A DNA stretch of 64,000 nt from Telmatactis stephensoni (lineage: Eukaryota; Cnidaria; Anthozoa; Actiniaria; Isophelliidae). Both the position numbers and the translations under genes were made by a program. A model generated the notes under the pieces. It saw only the letters and a list, made by a program, of their open reading frames with translations, was not told the DNA's origin and made no database searches. Of this stretch, positions 35,290-48,600 are shown in pieces (within the stretch, counting starts at the first letter, position 1; each line of letters opens with the position of its first letter). The DNA is taken from the NCBI GenBank assembly GCA_029948255.1, contig JALIZF010001720.1, forward strand, positions 15,001-79,000. Reading direction: 5' to 3'.

Positions 35290-35534
35290 AGGCACTGTTA
35301 CACTGTGCAATTTTCCCAGCAACTTGTCTCGCAACGGCGTTGCAAAACAAGTTGTAGAGAAAATTATGTCGCTGTTACACTGTGCAATTTTCCCCAGCAA
35401 ATGGCCAAAAATATAGCAAGTTGCTGCGGAAAACTGCACAGTGTAACAGCGCCATAATAATTTTCTCTGCAACTTGTTTTGCAATGCCGTTGCGAGACAA
35501 GTTGCTGGGAAAATTGCACAGTGTAACAGCGCCT
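35290..35534. mobile_element. Foldback MITE next to P1
   Basis: Ends AGGCACTGTTACACTGTGCA and inverse, with internal repeats of CTGTTACACTGTGCAATTTT. TTA flanks at 35287-35289 and 35535-35537, so it inserted in the flank of P1. Confidence 0.8.
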
Positions 35535-35785
35535 TTAGCTGCAGTTTTATGGATTTATAAATTAGTGTTTACGCTCTAAGGTATTTAAAAAGTCAATGTT
35601 ACACAATATTGCACGTTCACGTGACTAAGCTAAGGGAATTTCCTACAAATTTCTCTATAAATTTACGAGTGTGCAAACATTTGATCGTTACTGAGAAAAT
35701 ATAAGCTATAGCTACTTGGAATCGATTTACAGTTAAATGTTCTATGTATATACGCATGTATATCAGAAGGTGCCATTGCCGTTAA

Positions 35786-38700
35786 GGTGGCCCGTACCTA
35801 TTGATTTGTTTGTCAGACATAAATTTCAATCGCGTCTTTTTACATATCAAAACCTTGTCCGATTTCTGAGAAATTTGCAGCCATTTATCTTCAAGCCCTG
35901 AAATTTGCCTGAACTAATGATTTTTCTGCGAATTAGGGAAGGTTCATTTAATATGACGAGGGGGGGCATGAAGATTTGGAAATCTAACCCGGAAAATTTT
36001 CATAGTCCCCCATTTTGACCTTGTCGATTATTTTAGGCCCCCCTCTTATATGAATAAAAACGTGAGGCCACCCCCTTTCAGACCATCCCAAAAATTCAGA
36101 AGCCCCCCCTTAACATCTTTTGAAAATCAAAGGCCCCCCTTGAAATCTTCATGCCCCCCCTCGTCATATTAAATGAACCTTCCCTTAGATCTAATAATTT
36201 GAGATATCAGACGATTTTTAAAAGTAGCTTTATGAGAAAAATTGGTCATAATTCAAAAATCTAAGGTGAATTTTTTCCTATTTCATTAATCCAGTATAAA
36301 GGCATAGAGGATTACACACAACATGTATCGCGCCAATTTAATCCTTAGAAGTCGCGAAACAAAATTTGCGCTGCCTGTTACGACGCAAAATTATGTAGTC
36401 AAAACTACCACCAAAATCTCAACAAAATTTCAAAAAACAGCGAGAACCATATCTGCTATAAGAAAGACAAATACCTATTGTAACTTGTGAACTAAATATG
36501 GAGACATGAGAAGCTAAACGCCAATGTTATCCTTAACTGAGCAAACTTGGGGAGTAATTTTTGTGTCCACGAGGTGAATGTTGCAAATTTGTACTACCTC
36601 GACTTCTACAAATTCTGTCGAATTGTTTCGTGAAATTTTCTAGGTATGGAATAGAACAAGATGTTAACATACCTGTTGCCAAATGTCGTTGTATTTGCGG
36701 CACTAGGTATAATTCAGTAAGCTTCAAAAGTTAGCAATTACATCGAGTCGACGTTTGAGCTACCAAGGTAAAACCCTCATGGTTTGTTAATTTATTCAAA
36801 ACAACACCTTACTATCTGGTGCAAAATTCCACACGGGCTTTAGACTCAGAAGCAAATAGACCTTTTTGCGATAACAAACATTCTCGACATCTCGTGCAGA
36901 TAAAACAAAAGAACTTTTCATTAATCATGACATCTTGAATATTCATTGTTCAAGGCTCGTGGAATGTTTGTACCTAGTTGAGCGTTGAACATATAATTTT
37001 AAATGTAAGCACAAAATAAACTAAAAGGGATTTGTTTTCACTCCATGTTATATGTTATGCGTACTGCGTTTAGACATGTACTCACGGTTCTGACTATACC
37101 GAGTATTCGATATGCTAATTTAGGCCCCGTAAACACATAGGACTATTGAAGTCCACACGAAAACGATGACCGTTACACGAAAACGATGAACGTTTTCGAA
37201 TCCTTTTAGAGTCGTCAATACATATGCGGTTTCATTTGTTAACGTATACTTTTTAACTGTTTAGTTCCATTGATAATTAATCAATGTCAGCGCTCTCCAC
37301 ACGAAAACGGATCGAGTTTTCGAAAGTATCCACTTTGGAGAAGTTTTCGAAAATATTCCTTTACGGTGAGCGTTTCCATCGCTTTCGTGTCGAAGGCCTA
37401 AACGTAAATGTAAATATAAACAACTAAACAGCTCTTCGATTCATCTACACGATTGCTTTCACTTCGCCTTTGCCTGTATTCATCTCTACTAAAGGAGTCA
37501 GGAAGAGGGCGATGCAATCAACTGAACAATCGTGAAAGTGTTTCTGATGGAATGTCGATCCACGTTGCATATATTGTAATTAGTAAAAGATCACTTATTT
37601 CCCTTTTTGTTTAGTTATTCGAATCAATTTATGCTGTTGGCAAATTTTACCATAACTGGTCTGAAAGAAAGAAATCCACAGTGTTTTGCGAATCTCGACC
37701 ATAATTGCGATCGCAATAATGGCGGGAAAATTAAAGAGATCGTCGTACTTGTAGCCGGCGATCCTCAGAATATTTTGGTATGCTAAAGATAGAAGAAAGA
37801 GAAGAAGAGTTTGAAATGTGGTAAGACTGAAAAGGGAACAGTGCACCATTGAAGAACTGTTACTCGCGTGTCGTGAGTTTTCCACAGCTAGACAAAAACT
37901 ACTCTAAAAGCATGATCTTTAGTTACAATTTTATACACGTCCTCACAGGAGAAAAGACGATTTAGAGCAATTTTTGTAAGACTGTGAAAACGGCACGGTC
38001 ACGGCAAGGAACGCATCAAGGGACTTTAATACGATCATTGCATGGTGATCAAGGTCTCTTTTACATCATACAAATGCTGCTCTAAACAGAGTAAAAAAAT
38101 GATACCTTTGACTATTAGATCTTTGTTCTTAGACCTAATTTAGATTTTTTTTAGTTTCCGATCGAGTTTTTAGTTTTGGACCGAGTTTTTTGACATCGAC
38201 CGAGCTATTAGTCGTGGACTAAGTTTTTGTCTTGGACCAAGTTTTTGTCTTCGATCGAGTTTTTTCTGCCTTTTAACAAGTTTTTTTTTAGTCTTCGACT
38301 GGGTTTTTGGTCTTCAAACGATTTGTGTAGTCTTTGACCCAGTTTTTTGTGTTGAGAAGAGAAAACAATATCATCTAACGCGATGTAACGCAGTCAACCA
38401 ACATGTATCTGTTTAAACTTAGTGTCATAATTTTGGACGATTCCGCGCGCCGTATATACTCATATATTATTTAATGCTGTAATTACACTGACATTTATGA
38501 TCGATCCCCGAACCCCATGCAATATTATCATTTTACTTTTTCGAGGATTCGTTGTTCAAGATGGAATTTTCAATGTGTGAGATATCCCCTGATATGTATA
38601 CAGGTCTGTACACACACACACCAATATGAAGTGACCGCAAGTACTGGTTAGTATGCTAAACAGTGAGACGGGAGTGCCAAAGCTTATGTGAATTTATTGA

Positions 38701-40193
38701 AAGCAAAGGTATAAAGGGATTTCCTGGCAGCTATCTTTATGATCAAAATAATAGCGTTTTTCACTCAAGGGAAATCAAATCTTTTTTCATTAAACTTTTT
38801 TGCTATAACGAACTTTCTGGCCTCGCTCGTGCTCATAGAACAAAAATCCTGCGAATATTTTTACGTTTTCAACAAAAACAATAGAACCAAATAATTGTCA
38901 CTGTGAAACATCAGTGTGCCGGAGGGGTAACTGTTGAATTTTAAGGCTCCGTACACACGTATGCGTTTTCATAGTTCCAAAACATATACTTTTTTATGCG
39001 TTTAGGTCTTCCATCCACACGAAAGCGATGAAAACGCTCACTATAAAGGAACATTTTCGAAGGCGTTCTCTAAAGTGGATAATTTCGAAAACTCCGTTTT
39101 CGTGTGGAGAGCGCTGACGAATTATCAATGGAACATTCACAAAGCGTTCGCGTGTGGACGGAACTAAACAGTTAATTAAAAAGTATACGTTTACAAACGA
39201 AACCGCATATGTATTGACGACTCTAAAAGGATTCGAAAACGTTCATCGTTTTTGTGTAACGTTCATCGTTTTCGTGTGGACTTCAATAGTCCTATGTGTT
39301 TACGGGGCCTAAATTAGCATATCGAATACTCGGTATAGTCAGAACCGTGAGTACATGTCTAAACGCAATACGCATAACATATAACATGGAGTGAAAACAA
39401 ATCCCTTTTAGTTTATTTTGTGCTTACATTTAAAATTATATGTTCAACGCTCAACTAGGTACAAACATTCCACGAGCCTTGATCAATGCAATATTCAAGA
39501 TGTCATGATTAATGAAAAGTTCTTTTGTTTTATCTGCACGAGATGTCGAGAATGTTTGTTATCGCAAAAAGGTCTATTGGTCCAGAGAACTACTGTTTTT
39601 ATTTCCGAAGGTCTAGATCCCGTGTGGATTTTTTGCAACAACAACATCTACCTCGTGGTCATAACAATTACTCCGCAATTCAAGTTTGCTTGAGGATAAC
39701 ATTGGCGTTTAGTTTCTCATTCTCCATATTTTGTTCACAAGTTACAATAGGCATTTGTCCTTCTTATAGCAGATATGGTTCTCGCTGAAAATGAAATTTT
39801 GAAATTTTGTTGAGATTTTGGCGGTAGTTTTGACTACATAATTTTGCATCAGCGCAAATTTGTATCGCAACTTCTAAGGACTAAATTGGCGCGATACATA
39901 TGTTATATGTATAGTCTTCTATATGACTTTCTACTTGATTAACAAAAAATTCACCTTAAATTTTTGGATTTATGACCATTTTTTGTCATAAAGCCATTGC
40001 TGAAAATCGTCCGATATCTCGAGATATTTGATCTAATTCGCAAAAAAAAAAAATAATTAATTACCGATACAAAGTTCAAGGCTTGTAGATAAATGGCTGC
40101 AAATTTCTCAGAAATCGGACAATATTTTGATGTAAAAAGACGCGATTGAAATTCATGCCCAACAAACAAATCAATAGTAAGGTACGGGCCACC
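35786..40193. mobile_element. 4.4 kb inverted-repeat element P2
   Basis: Arms roughly 35786-37410 and 38940-40193, flanked by TTAA, ending GGTGGCCCGTACC. The 1.5 kb centre holds an unrecognised 96-codon minus frame (37595-37885) and T-rich repeats with GACCGAGTTTTT. No transposase identified. Confidence 0.85.
35936..36184. mobile_element. 249-bp foldback MITE inserted in P2's left arm
   Basis: Ends GGGAAGGTTCATTTAATATG and inverse, with TTA duplicated at 35933-35935 and 36185-36187. The right arm of P2 has the uninterrupted site GCGAATTAGATC (inverted, near 40030). Confidence 0.9.
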
Positions 40194-40196
40194 TTA

Positions 40197-40429
40197 AAGG
40201 CCGTGTTACACGAGACGATTTTTAACGACGATTTTCAGCGCAACGGCGTTGCGTTAAAAATCTTTCTCGTGTAACATGACACTTGGAACGATTTTCCTTG
40301 CAATTTTCGCTTCGGCAACGCGTTGCAAGTTTTTGAATCCAAGTCAGAAACTCGCAACGCAAAATATTGCAAGTTGTTGCAACGTTGCGCGGAAAATCGT
40401 CGTTAAAAATCGTCTCGTGTAACACCGCC
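40197..40429. mobile_element. Foldback MITE next to P2
   Basis: Ends AGGCCGTGTTACACGAGACG and inverse, TTA flanks. It inserted in the right flank of P2, mirroring the arrangement at P1. Confidence 0.78.
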
Positions 40430-42350
40430 TTAAAGGTATAACATTTTTTTTCGTGCAGCTTGTCTTGCGAAAAAAAAATATTCAAATTGATCACGTTACA
40501 GTTTCCATGCAACTTAAAGACACACACAGAAGTTATAAACTTTCTATAAAAACTTCAATGGCGTCGAGAATGAACAAAAAGCTGGCTCTTGCTATTCTTT
40601 GTTGGTTAAATAGTTTGATAAAAAACAGCTCGCTTTTGTTATTGGCTTATGAGTTTCAAATTTAATGAGAGAGAAGTTGCGCTACCAATGTTAGACTGTT
40701 TTCTTCACGCAACTTGACAAAATTTGTTGCAGAAAGTAGAAATTGTACTTCTCATGCAACTTTCACAAACAAACAATCAGTCGTGCGATGGGATGTTAGA
40801 CATAGAAATAGACATAGAAATAGTGTCAATTATCTCACTCCGAGTGTTGAAAAGAGCTTTAATTTATATTTTGTTGTTGTTATGTAATAATGAAAAATAA
40901 TTCGAATGATGTCGTCAGGGCAGGGGCCCCTATGAATACCAGCCTGTAGCTACTGAATGGACTATATAAAGTCTTATATAGAGCAGCAATTGCAAAAATT
41001 AGCTCCATGGCTTCATATCGGACCCACCTTGCCATTATTTTAGTTATCACCAGCCTGCAGCTGCTGAATGGACTATATAAAGTCTTATATAAAGACTATA
41101 TCTTATCTTTGTCAGCGAATTCATAAAAGCATTAATATTAAGCTTCAGTTACATTTTAAAGCAAGGGGAATTTAGTAAAAACTAAATTCTCCAAGTTTAG
41201 AACATAAAGCACAAATATAATAGCATGTTTTTTGGCCAACGTGATGATGAATTTTTTTGAAAATAGTCAAAACTGAATATTGCAAAAGTTGAAACGAATT
41301 CAATTCTTTAGTCTGGGATTCAGATGATCTGTCGGATTAGAGCGAGCGATGAAGGTTTGTCAGCCAAAACATTTGGAATGGAATTGGAATTTTTACCTTC
41401 ACGGCTCGGCCTCTTAGAGTGCTTTTTCTTTTTTCATTTTTCATTTTTCTTTTTCTTTTTTCTTTTTTTGGATTAGGTTTCTGATTTGAATCAAGCCATA
41501 CTCCATTTTGAAGTTCAAGGCTGTTTGACTTACTCCAAAATTGTCTAAAATACCGGCTCTTTCTACTTTGTCAACCACTTAATATTTCTTTATTCAGCTA
41601 AGCTTTAGCGTTTTCTGCTCTGAAATTATGAAAATTTTGTAATTTGTTAACCACGCGACTCAGAAGTGGCCTCAGTTAATTAGTACAGAAAGGTCAAACA
41701 TAGTTTGTAGCGTTCCGCATTGGAAGCCCAAGTAATTTTTTTCTAAAGTAAATTATAAATTATATGCAATGGTACCTCTGTTTTTTGGTCCGGAAAAATA
41801 TTTCTTGAAGCAAAGTTATGTCCGCCTTAATGAAGGTTCTTAGCAATAAAAAATCACCAAATATATAGGCTGGTGTTTTAGCGTCTGCACCTGCTAAAAG
41901 GCCAATTTACACGATACAATTTTTGCTTGCAACTTGTCGCATGCAGCAACCCTACAACTTGCTTCCAACTGTTGCAAGGTCTTAAAACATGTTTAAAAAT
42001 CCTACAACCTTTTGTTCTTGTTACACGCAACAGTTGTAAGCAAGTTGTAGGGTTGTTGCATGCGACAAGTTGTAAGCAAAAATTATATCGTGTAAATTGG
42101 CCTTAATAAAGATGTGTTTTAAATAGAGGCTCAATTTACATTAAATATGAGAAGAATATTAATTTTCGGACCTGAGCTGGTGTCCGCCGCTTAAAGCGGT
42201 CCGCCTAACAGAGGTACCACTGTAATAAACTGTTAAAGGCTGGTATGTTCTCTTACTAGCATTTGTTGTACACTCAACGTCACAGAACTATAAGCTAGAA
42301 TCTAATTGCTTATGCAACTTTGCTGATACTTTGCCGTACGATAAACCCCG
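40430..42350. other. Intergenic repeats downstream of gene C
   Basis: Contains a direct repeat of CTGAATGGACTATATAAAGT (near 40950 and 41060). A TIR element lies at about 41766-42223 (GGTACCTCTG / CAGAGGTACC ends), and a foldback MITE sits inside it (41895-42105, AAGGCCAATTTACACGA ends, TAA flanks). No gene recognised. Confidence 0.6.
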
Positions 42351-42639
42351 TCAGTTATCAGTTGTATGGTACTTTATATCGTCATCTACTGGCTGGTAAG
42401 TAGGCTCGGGTTCCTCTGGTGTTTGGTAAACAGGTTCATCATCTTGGTCATTTTGGCGCTGAGTTTTGATTGGCTGCGATGATCTATTTCGTTGGTCATA
42501 CTGTCCAGGTACATCGTGCTTGGGTAGGACATTACAACTCAACTTTTCGTAGCCTTGGTCGTTCTCTTCATTTGTTTCACCTGTTGCTGTGTTCAGCATC
42601 GTTGAGCTGCTGAAATGGGTCATTGGAATTGCTTCTGGA
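42351..42639 (-). CDS. Gene C exon 9: degraded tyrosine tail and stop
   Basis: 289 bp, enters in phase 2, stop at 42351. Motifs are GYEKL, QYDQR, VYQTP, TYQPV and KYHTT. The first YxxL and a YxxV remain, while the YEPL and terminal YxxI positions of B and D are lost. Confidence 0.8.
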
Positions 42640-45600
42640 CTAATGAACATGAGTGAGTTACATGTTAATCAATTATCTCCCTTGAAAATCATCGTTTTAC
42701 AAAACAAAACAAAACAAAAACAAACAAAAACAAAAACTCTGGACCCCCTAATATATATCGGGTGCATTATGAAACAAAACATGCGATTTTGAGACGGCAT
42801 TATCGGTTCATAATGACGGCTAGTTGGGAGAAAATGTATTCGGTATTGGCGGAGTCGCGCAATCTATAATACTGCCTTAATTGGACAATTGTCTTTTTTA
42901 ATGACTTAATTTAAAGCTCAATTAGCAAACCTTAATTAGCTATTTCTCATAACGCACCCGATATACATTACGGGGATTAATAGAGCTTTTGCGAATTGCT
43001 GTAATTGAAAGGAAATATTTATTGTTCAATTTTTATTTAGTCCACGTTTCCAACTAAAAATAGATAGCTATAGGTTAAACAAACGCGACGCTGATGCGGA
43101 AACGGGGCGTGCGATGACGAATACGTCACTTTTGCTCATTGCAGGACGCCATTTGAATGTTTGGCGGCGTCAACGATCATTAAAGCATCATTTATATATG
43201 ATCACACTATTACCCTAAGGACCACATGCTAATACGCACGGGCGTAATGCCACGTGCCAGCAAAATATTAAGTTTTGCTTGTCTTGTACCTCGATTCTCA
43301 TAAATTAGTTACATTTTCTAAAAGTAAATGCACATTTGTAACAATCAGAAGTAACAAGTCAAATCCTTCTATATGAGGAAATAATCGAAGAATTCTCCAA
43401 ATATAATGTTATTTGAATCAGACCCGGAAGTCATCTTTCGCACGGATGACGTCACACTTAAAAGCATGAATGTCGACACTCGCCTCTCACCTCTGCGCTA
43501 GAGCATATGTGAGTTCGGTTTGTTGGATGTGTTGTTCTCTGACTTGCACGAGGGTTTTAACGATGATGATGTTGATATATAGCGATGATGATGATGATGA
43601 TGATGATCATGCATAAAGTGATGATGGTAGTAATTGGGTAATCTTACCTTCTACCATATATTGGATTGACATGTACAACGGCTTGCTCATTGTCAGGGTC
43701 ATTCCTAGCGGTAAGAGTAAATCACAGTAAAAATCATAGCGATCAGAAAAAAGTTCGTAATTATCCTTCTACGGATTTAGATTAAATTACCTTGAGTGAT
43801 GTTCCTCAGTGTTCAAGCGAGAACTTAATCTGTGCAGAGAAACAATCGAAATAAAATGCATGATTGATACTAATTTTGAGAAGTTTTTACTAAGAGTAGG
43901 CTGAAGGTGCGTTTGCATAGGCGATTTCTGTCACGCGCTTAGCTTATCACCAACAAAGATTCTGAGACCGAGACGAAAAAACAAACATTATACCACACAA
44001 GTTTAAAGTTAATTTTATTGTCTCGTGCCATTCATGACTTGTTAAACTTATCGCAGTTTTGGCAGGACAAATGGGGCTGTTTAACTGCGGTTAGCTAAAA
44101 GCAATTGTTAAGTTAGCTCCGGTTTTCTCGACTGACCAGTCGAGCAATAGCAAGTCGCACCCACATACGATTTAATCTTGCGCTGTCCTCTTTTCACCCT
44201 CCTTCCTTTGCCACCGTCTTCGAGTAAAATGCAGCTCTTTTGTAGACTTATTGAGAAAACGATTTTTCCCACCGCCTTTCCCTCTCTCCGTCCTGTATTT
44301 CTTTGTGTATCTTGTACGTAAAAGTCCCTTTCACAGTTCCCTACGCCATCTTGAAAGGTAGCCGTGCCTTCGCATCAAAGAGAGACGAACCAGGTGAGCT
44401 TGCAATGATAGAGACCTGTAAAAAATTGTCCTAGGTGTCAAAGACTGTTAAAAAAAGTATCTATCATTGCAAGCTCACTGTTCGTCTCGCTTCAATGCAA
44501 AGGCACGGCTACCTTTCAAGATGTCGCAATGAACTCTGGAGGGGACTGTTGGTCCTCCTGGGGTGGCGGAATTCTTTACCCACCTTTGATGAAGAGATAG
44601 TATTAAAGTAGTTAAATAAACTCGTCACTTATACGTGACCAATTTTATTTCAAAATGGATCTACGTCAGTTTGTTTTATTTATAGTGTTGCGCATTTATA
44701 TACACATACACTAGCAGCCACCATACGACCCATCTCTGATCACGGAGCACAGCTTAGATCGAAACTAGTTTGTTTTTACTGATGGAGGAAAAACCGGAAT
44801 ACCCGGAGAAAAAACTCTCGAAGCAAGGGAGAGAACGAACAAGAAACTCAAAAGCACATGTGGTGCCCCGTCCGGAAATCGAACCCGGGACCACATACAG
44901 AGGTGACAGACCAGCGCTCTCACCGCTCAGCCACCCTTGATTCCTGAATAAAAGAGCTTCTCAATCATAGACGCGATCGACATTAAAGCGTGCGCTAGTC
45001 TGTGCAGGTATCGAGGGTGCAAAAAACCCCGACAACTGGAGACGTGTTTATCACGAGATGAGTTTACCATGATTTTTGGGTGAGACGTTTACGTTGCATG
45101 AAACGAAGACAGAACTCAATTGCTTCCGTTTCTTTCCATAACGACACAAAGCTATTTTTATCTCTTACTGATTCACTAGATACGAACATAGACAAGCGTC
45201 GGGAAGAGGCCAGGCACATTAATAGAATACTGTTCGTAATGAAAGCGCCCTTGTAAACCTTCAACTCGATCACGTTTGAGCTGCGCCCTTCGTAATTCAG
45301 CACTTGGCTACAAGGAATGGTGATGAGCTCTTCCCCCCCCCCCCCCCCCAAAAAAAAAAAGAAGCAACAACAACAACAACAATAACAACAACAAATTTCA
45401 GATTGCACTACTGGTACATAATGAATGAAGTGTTTTCCGTTAGTGAATTACGACAAGGCTATTACTTTAGCAATCGATGAAGACATCATATCTTTTTTGC
45501 TTACCTGTAGCGATAAATAATATCTATGACAACAACCAGGACAAGTATAAAGCAGACCAGCGGTATTACTATGAGTAGAGCGGTAGTCCCAGTCCCTTCA

Positions 45601-48600
45601 CAGTTGCTTTTTGGCGAGTCATGATCACGAGAAGACTTGACTGAAACAATTAATGATAAGGAATTTTATCAATAAATGCACAAAATAATTCGTACATTGC
45701 ATTTATAAAGGTTTCGTAGTTTTCAGTCAAATTTTGAATGCTTTTGTGATATTTTTCAAATATGAATTTATAAACTCTTCTCTACCAGATCTAAAGCCTA
45801 AAAACCTAGAGAAAGTAAGGGGACAGTCACACTTGTTCAAACTGATGCCTGAGAATATTGATTTTGTGTCAGTCGTAATTAATCTGCTATAACTATGCAC
45901 ATATTAATGCTTGGATCAGTATCAAACGCAAAATAGAAAAGAAAAGAAAAGAAACAGAAAGAAAAAAGTAGAATAATGACAAGAGGAAAAGAAAAGGAAA
46001 AGAAACTTAAGGAAAGGAAAGGGAAAGAAAAATAACAATCTTTGAAAACATTACGATCTCACCTTCACTAAGAACCATGCAGTACTCTGCGTGAAATCCC
46101 GAACTGTTGTGAGCCTGATTTGAACGAAACACGAACACCAAATCACTTGTTGAAATAACTTTAAACGACTCCCGACTACCACGGTAAGCCTTCACTAGTT
46201 CCAAACTATCATTTGTTGATCTGTAATACTCCAATACGTCAGTGTCGTTACCATTCTCAACGGCGAGAGAAAAACTTGTAAAGTTCACGTGAATGGTGTG
46301 ATTGGCTGGAACCTTAATCTTCCACGAGCAAAGCTGTCCATCCGGGTACTTATCAGGAAAGCGAGGAGACTGGAATTTACCATTCGGACCAGCTAACGTC
46401 TTGTTACAACCTAAGAACAGAAAAAAGCTAGGTTGACCTAAGTGTGTTCCTTTCACCGGTGTGGCATCAGATCACAGGGGGCCAACTTCTTAGGACGAGG
46501 TGGGGCCCCTGTGGCAGAGGGACTGAGGCAGGTAGATATTTGGGCTTCCTTTGAGTGTCATGAGTTGATATGCGTCCTCTAATTCCACCCACTCCCTCCA
46601 CCAGTACTCCGTTCTACGGTTATAAAATCTATAAGCCTAAGTTAAATTGATTATTCAGTGATTCACCAGCTATGTTGAACGGACGGAACCAATTGAAGGA
46701 AAATTTCAAAAATGGGCTGCAAAGTTGCTAAGACAAATTAACACTAAAGGTGCTTTCACACGGTGCAACTGTCTCTCGCCATGGCGCTACGAAACAAAGT
46801 GCACGAATCATTGCAAGATTTGTTACAACGCAATAACGAAAAAAAGAGGAATTAAGACAAAGCATAACAAATAAGGAAGGGGAAGGAAAGGAAAAAATTG
46901 CTGCAATTATATATTGCGAAAACTATAAACTGAGTTCTACTTTTCGCAACGATTGTAGCAACTCGTATCGCAATGATTTTAAGCGATGTGTACAGGGCAT
47001 TATGGCGAAATGTACGTACAAAAAACTGCATCGTGGAACAGCGTTTTCACTTAAGGTTACATTTAACACTTATTGACTGGGACCGAGGGAAACAGTATGG
47101 TTTTGTGGTCCCGAGACCGCCAATGTTTCCCGAGGCGGAGCCGAGGGAAACATTGGCGGTCGAGGGACCACAAAACATACTGCTTTCCCGAGGTCCCAGT
47201 CAATAAGTGTTTTGTTATATACCAATTGTCAAAGAACAAAATAAAAAGCAAAACATCGCTGCCTACAGTTAAAGTTTTTAATCAAAACTCACACAAAACT
47301 GACCGTTTTTCACACATAGTTTTTCGGAGAATTGTTGCAGCTCTTTTGGTGACATTCCTGGTTGCATTGGTTATCATCTTTTTCTCGGAATAAATGTTGT
47401 ATATTGGTCTTAAGAGTTTGGCAATAAACACGAGTTTTGCCTCATGCATGTCCAAATGAATGAATTTGTAAACGCGCGCTGCCAAAAACGCGCCTTCAAT
47501 AAAGCTCAATCAACTTCCGGTTTTGTTATTACCGGTCAATAAAACTCACTGTTGCCCGCTGAGAGTTGTTGCTGGGGAAACAGCAAAATTTGTTGACTTT
47601 CACGTGATGCGCTCTCTCCCAATCAGAGCACGGAAAAAATTGACTTTGACAGTTGGTATATAACAATGTAATGTATTTTTCTCTTAGTCTGTCTTCTTCC
47701 TCTTTTGCTAAATTGAAATAGTTTTAGACATAGATCCCCTCCATGAGCACTATGCTCTTCTTTAAATAAATGTTATATGTTTAATTAAATTAAAAAAAAC
47801 ATTTAGTGCTACCGTACAGTGCTACACGTACTTACTTTCATAATAACAGTAAAACATAGTAAGTCCCTTTTGACTTTGAGAGCCAACTTCAGTGTAAGGA
47901 ACTGTTCCACCTTTCTTCCCTCTTTGATCTTTGTAGTTGAGTGTACTGTATCGGATCCATTCACTTGTGGCTACCATCCACTTAACTTGTTGACACTCAG
48001 CAGAACCATAAGGTAGTAGGTAGAAGGGATGTGTTATAGGAAGATCAATAGCTTGGCTTTTCACTCCACTTGTCTTGCAGAAAAAGAAAATTATTAGGTC
48101 AACCTGAGGTTTTTTTATCCCGTTATTGTGTTTTAAGCTTAAACCTGTATTTCTAGTGTCTGGCCATTCGTCATCCATTATAATCCAGCCATCCTTCATA
48201 TCAGTTGGTGTAGTGCTTCCTTCTTTGTAGATACAGTATTGACCTGCCCAAAATAATTATTTGAACATAACCATTGAACAAAACTCAACTGATGATTAAT
48301 TACAATCCTGGATGTCATGTTTTATATATAATATATTGTTAATTTACGGCTGTATCCCTAACACATGTAAAAATTATAAAAAAATGTCGCTATGAATAAA
48401 ATAAATTACTCCATAAAAGAACTCTTGATAGCCACCAAACTTAAACTCAATACGCTTTTTTGATGCCGTTTTCCTAGCGAGACCGTAGCGGGCCGACTCA
48501 CGGCCAGTTTCGGCAGGCACAGTTCGTACTCAAATATATGATTTCGCGGTTTGCTTTTTATTTCACCATTTACTCTCGTGCTGATAGAGTACAAACACTA

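Noticed and set aside
37595..37885. 96-codon minus-strand ORF in the centre of P2
   Set aside because: Not recognised and without a clear transposase motif; left as part of the mobile element.
44868..44939. Functional tRNA gene
   Set aside because: A- and B-box-like sequences are present, but the acceptor stem and full cloverleaf are not, so it is a SINE relic.
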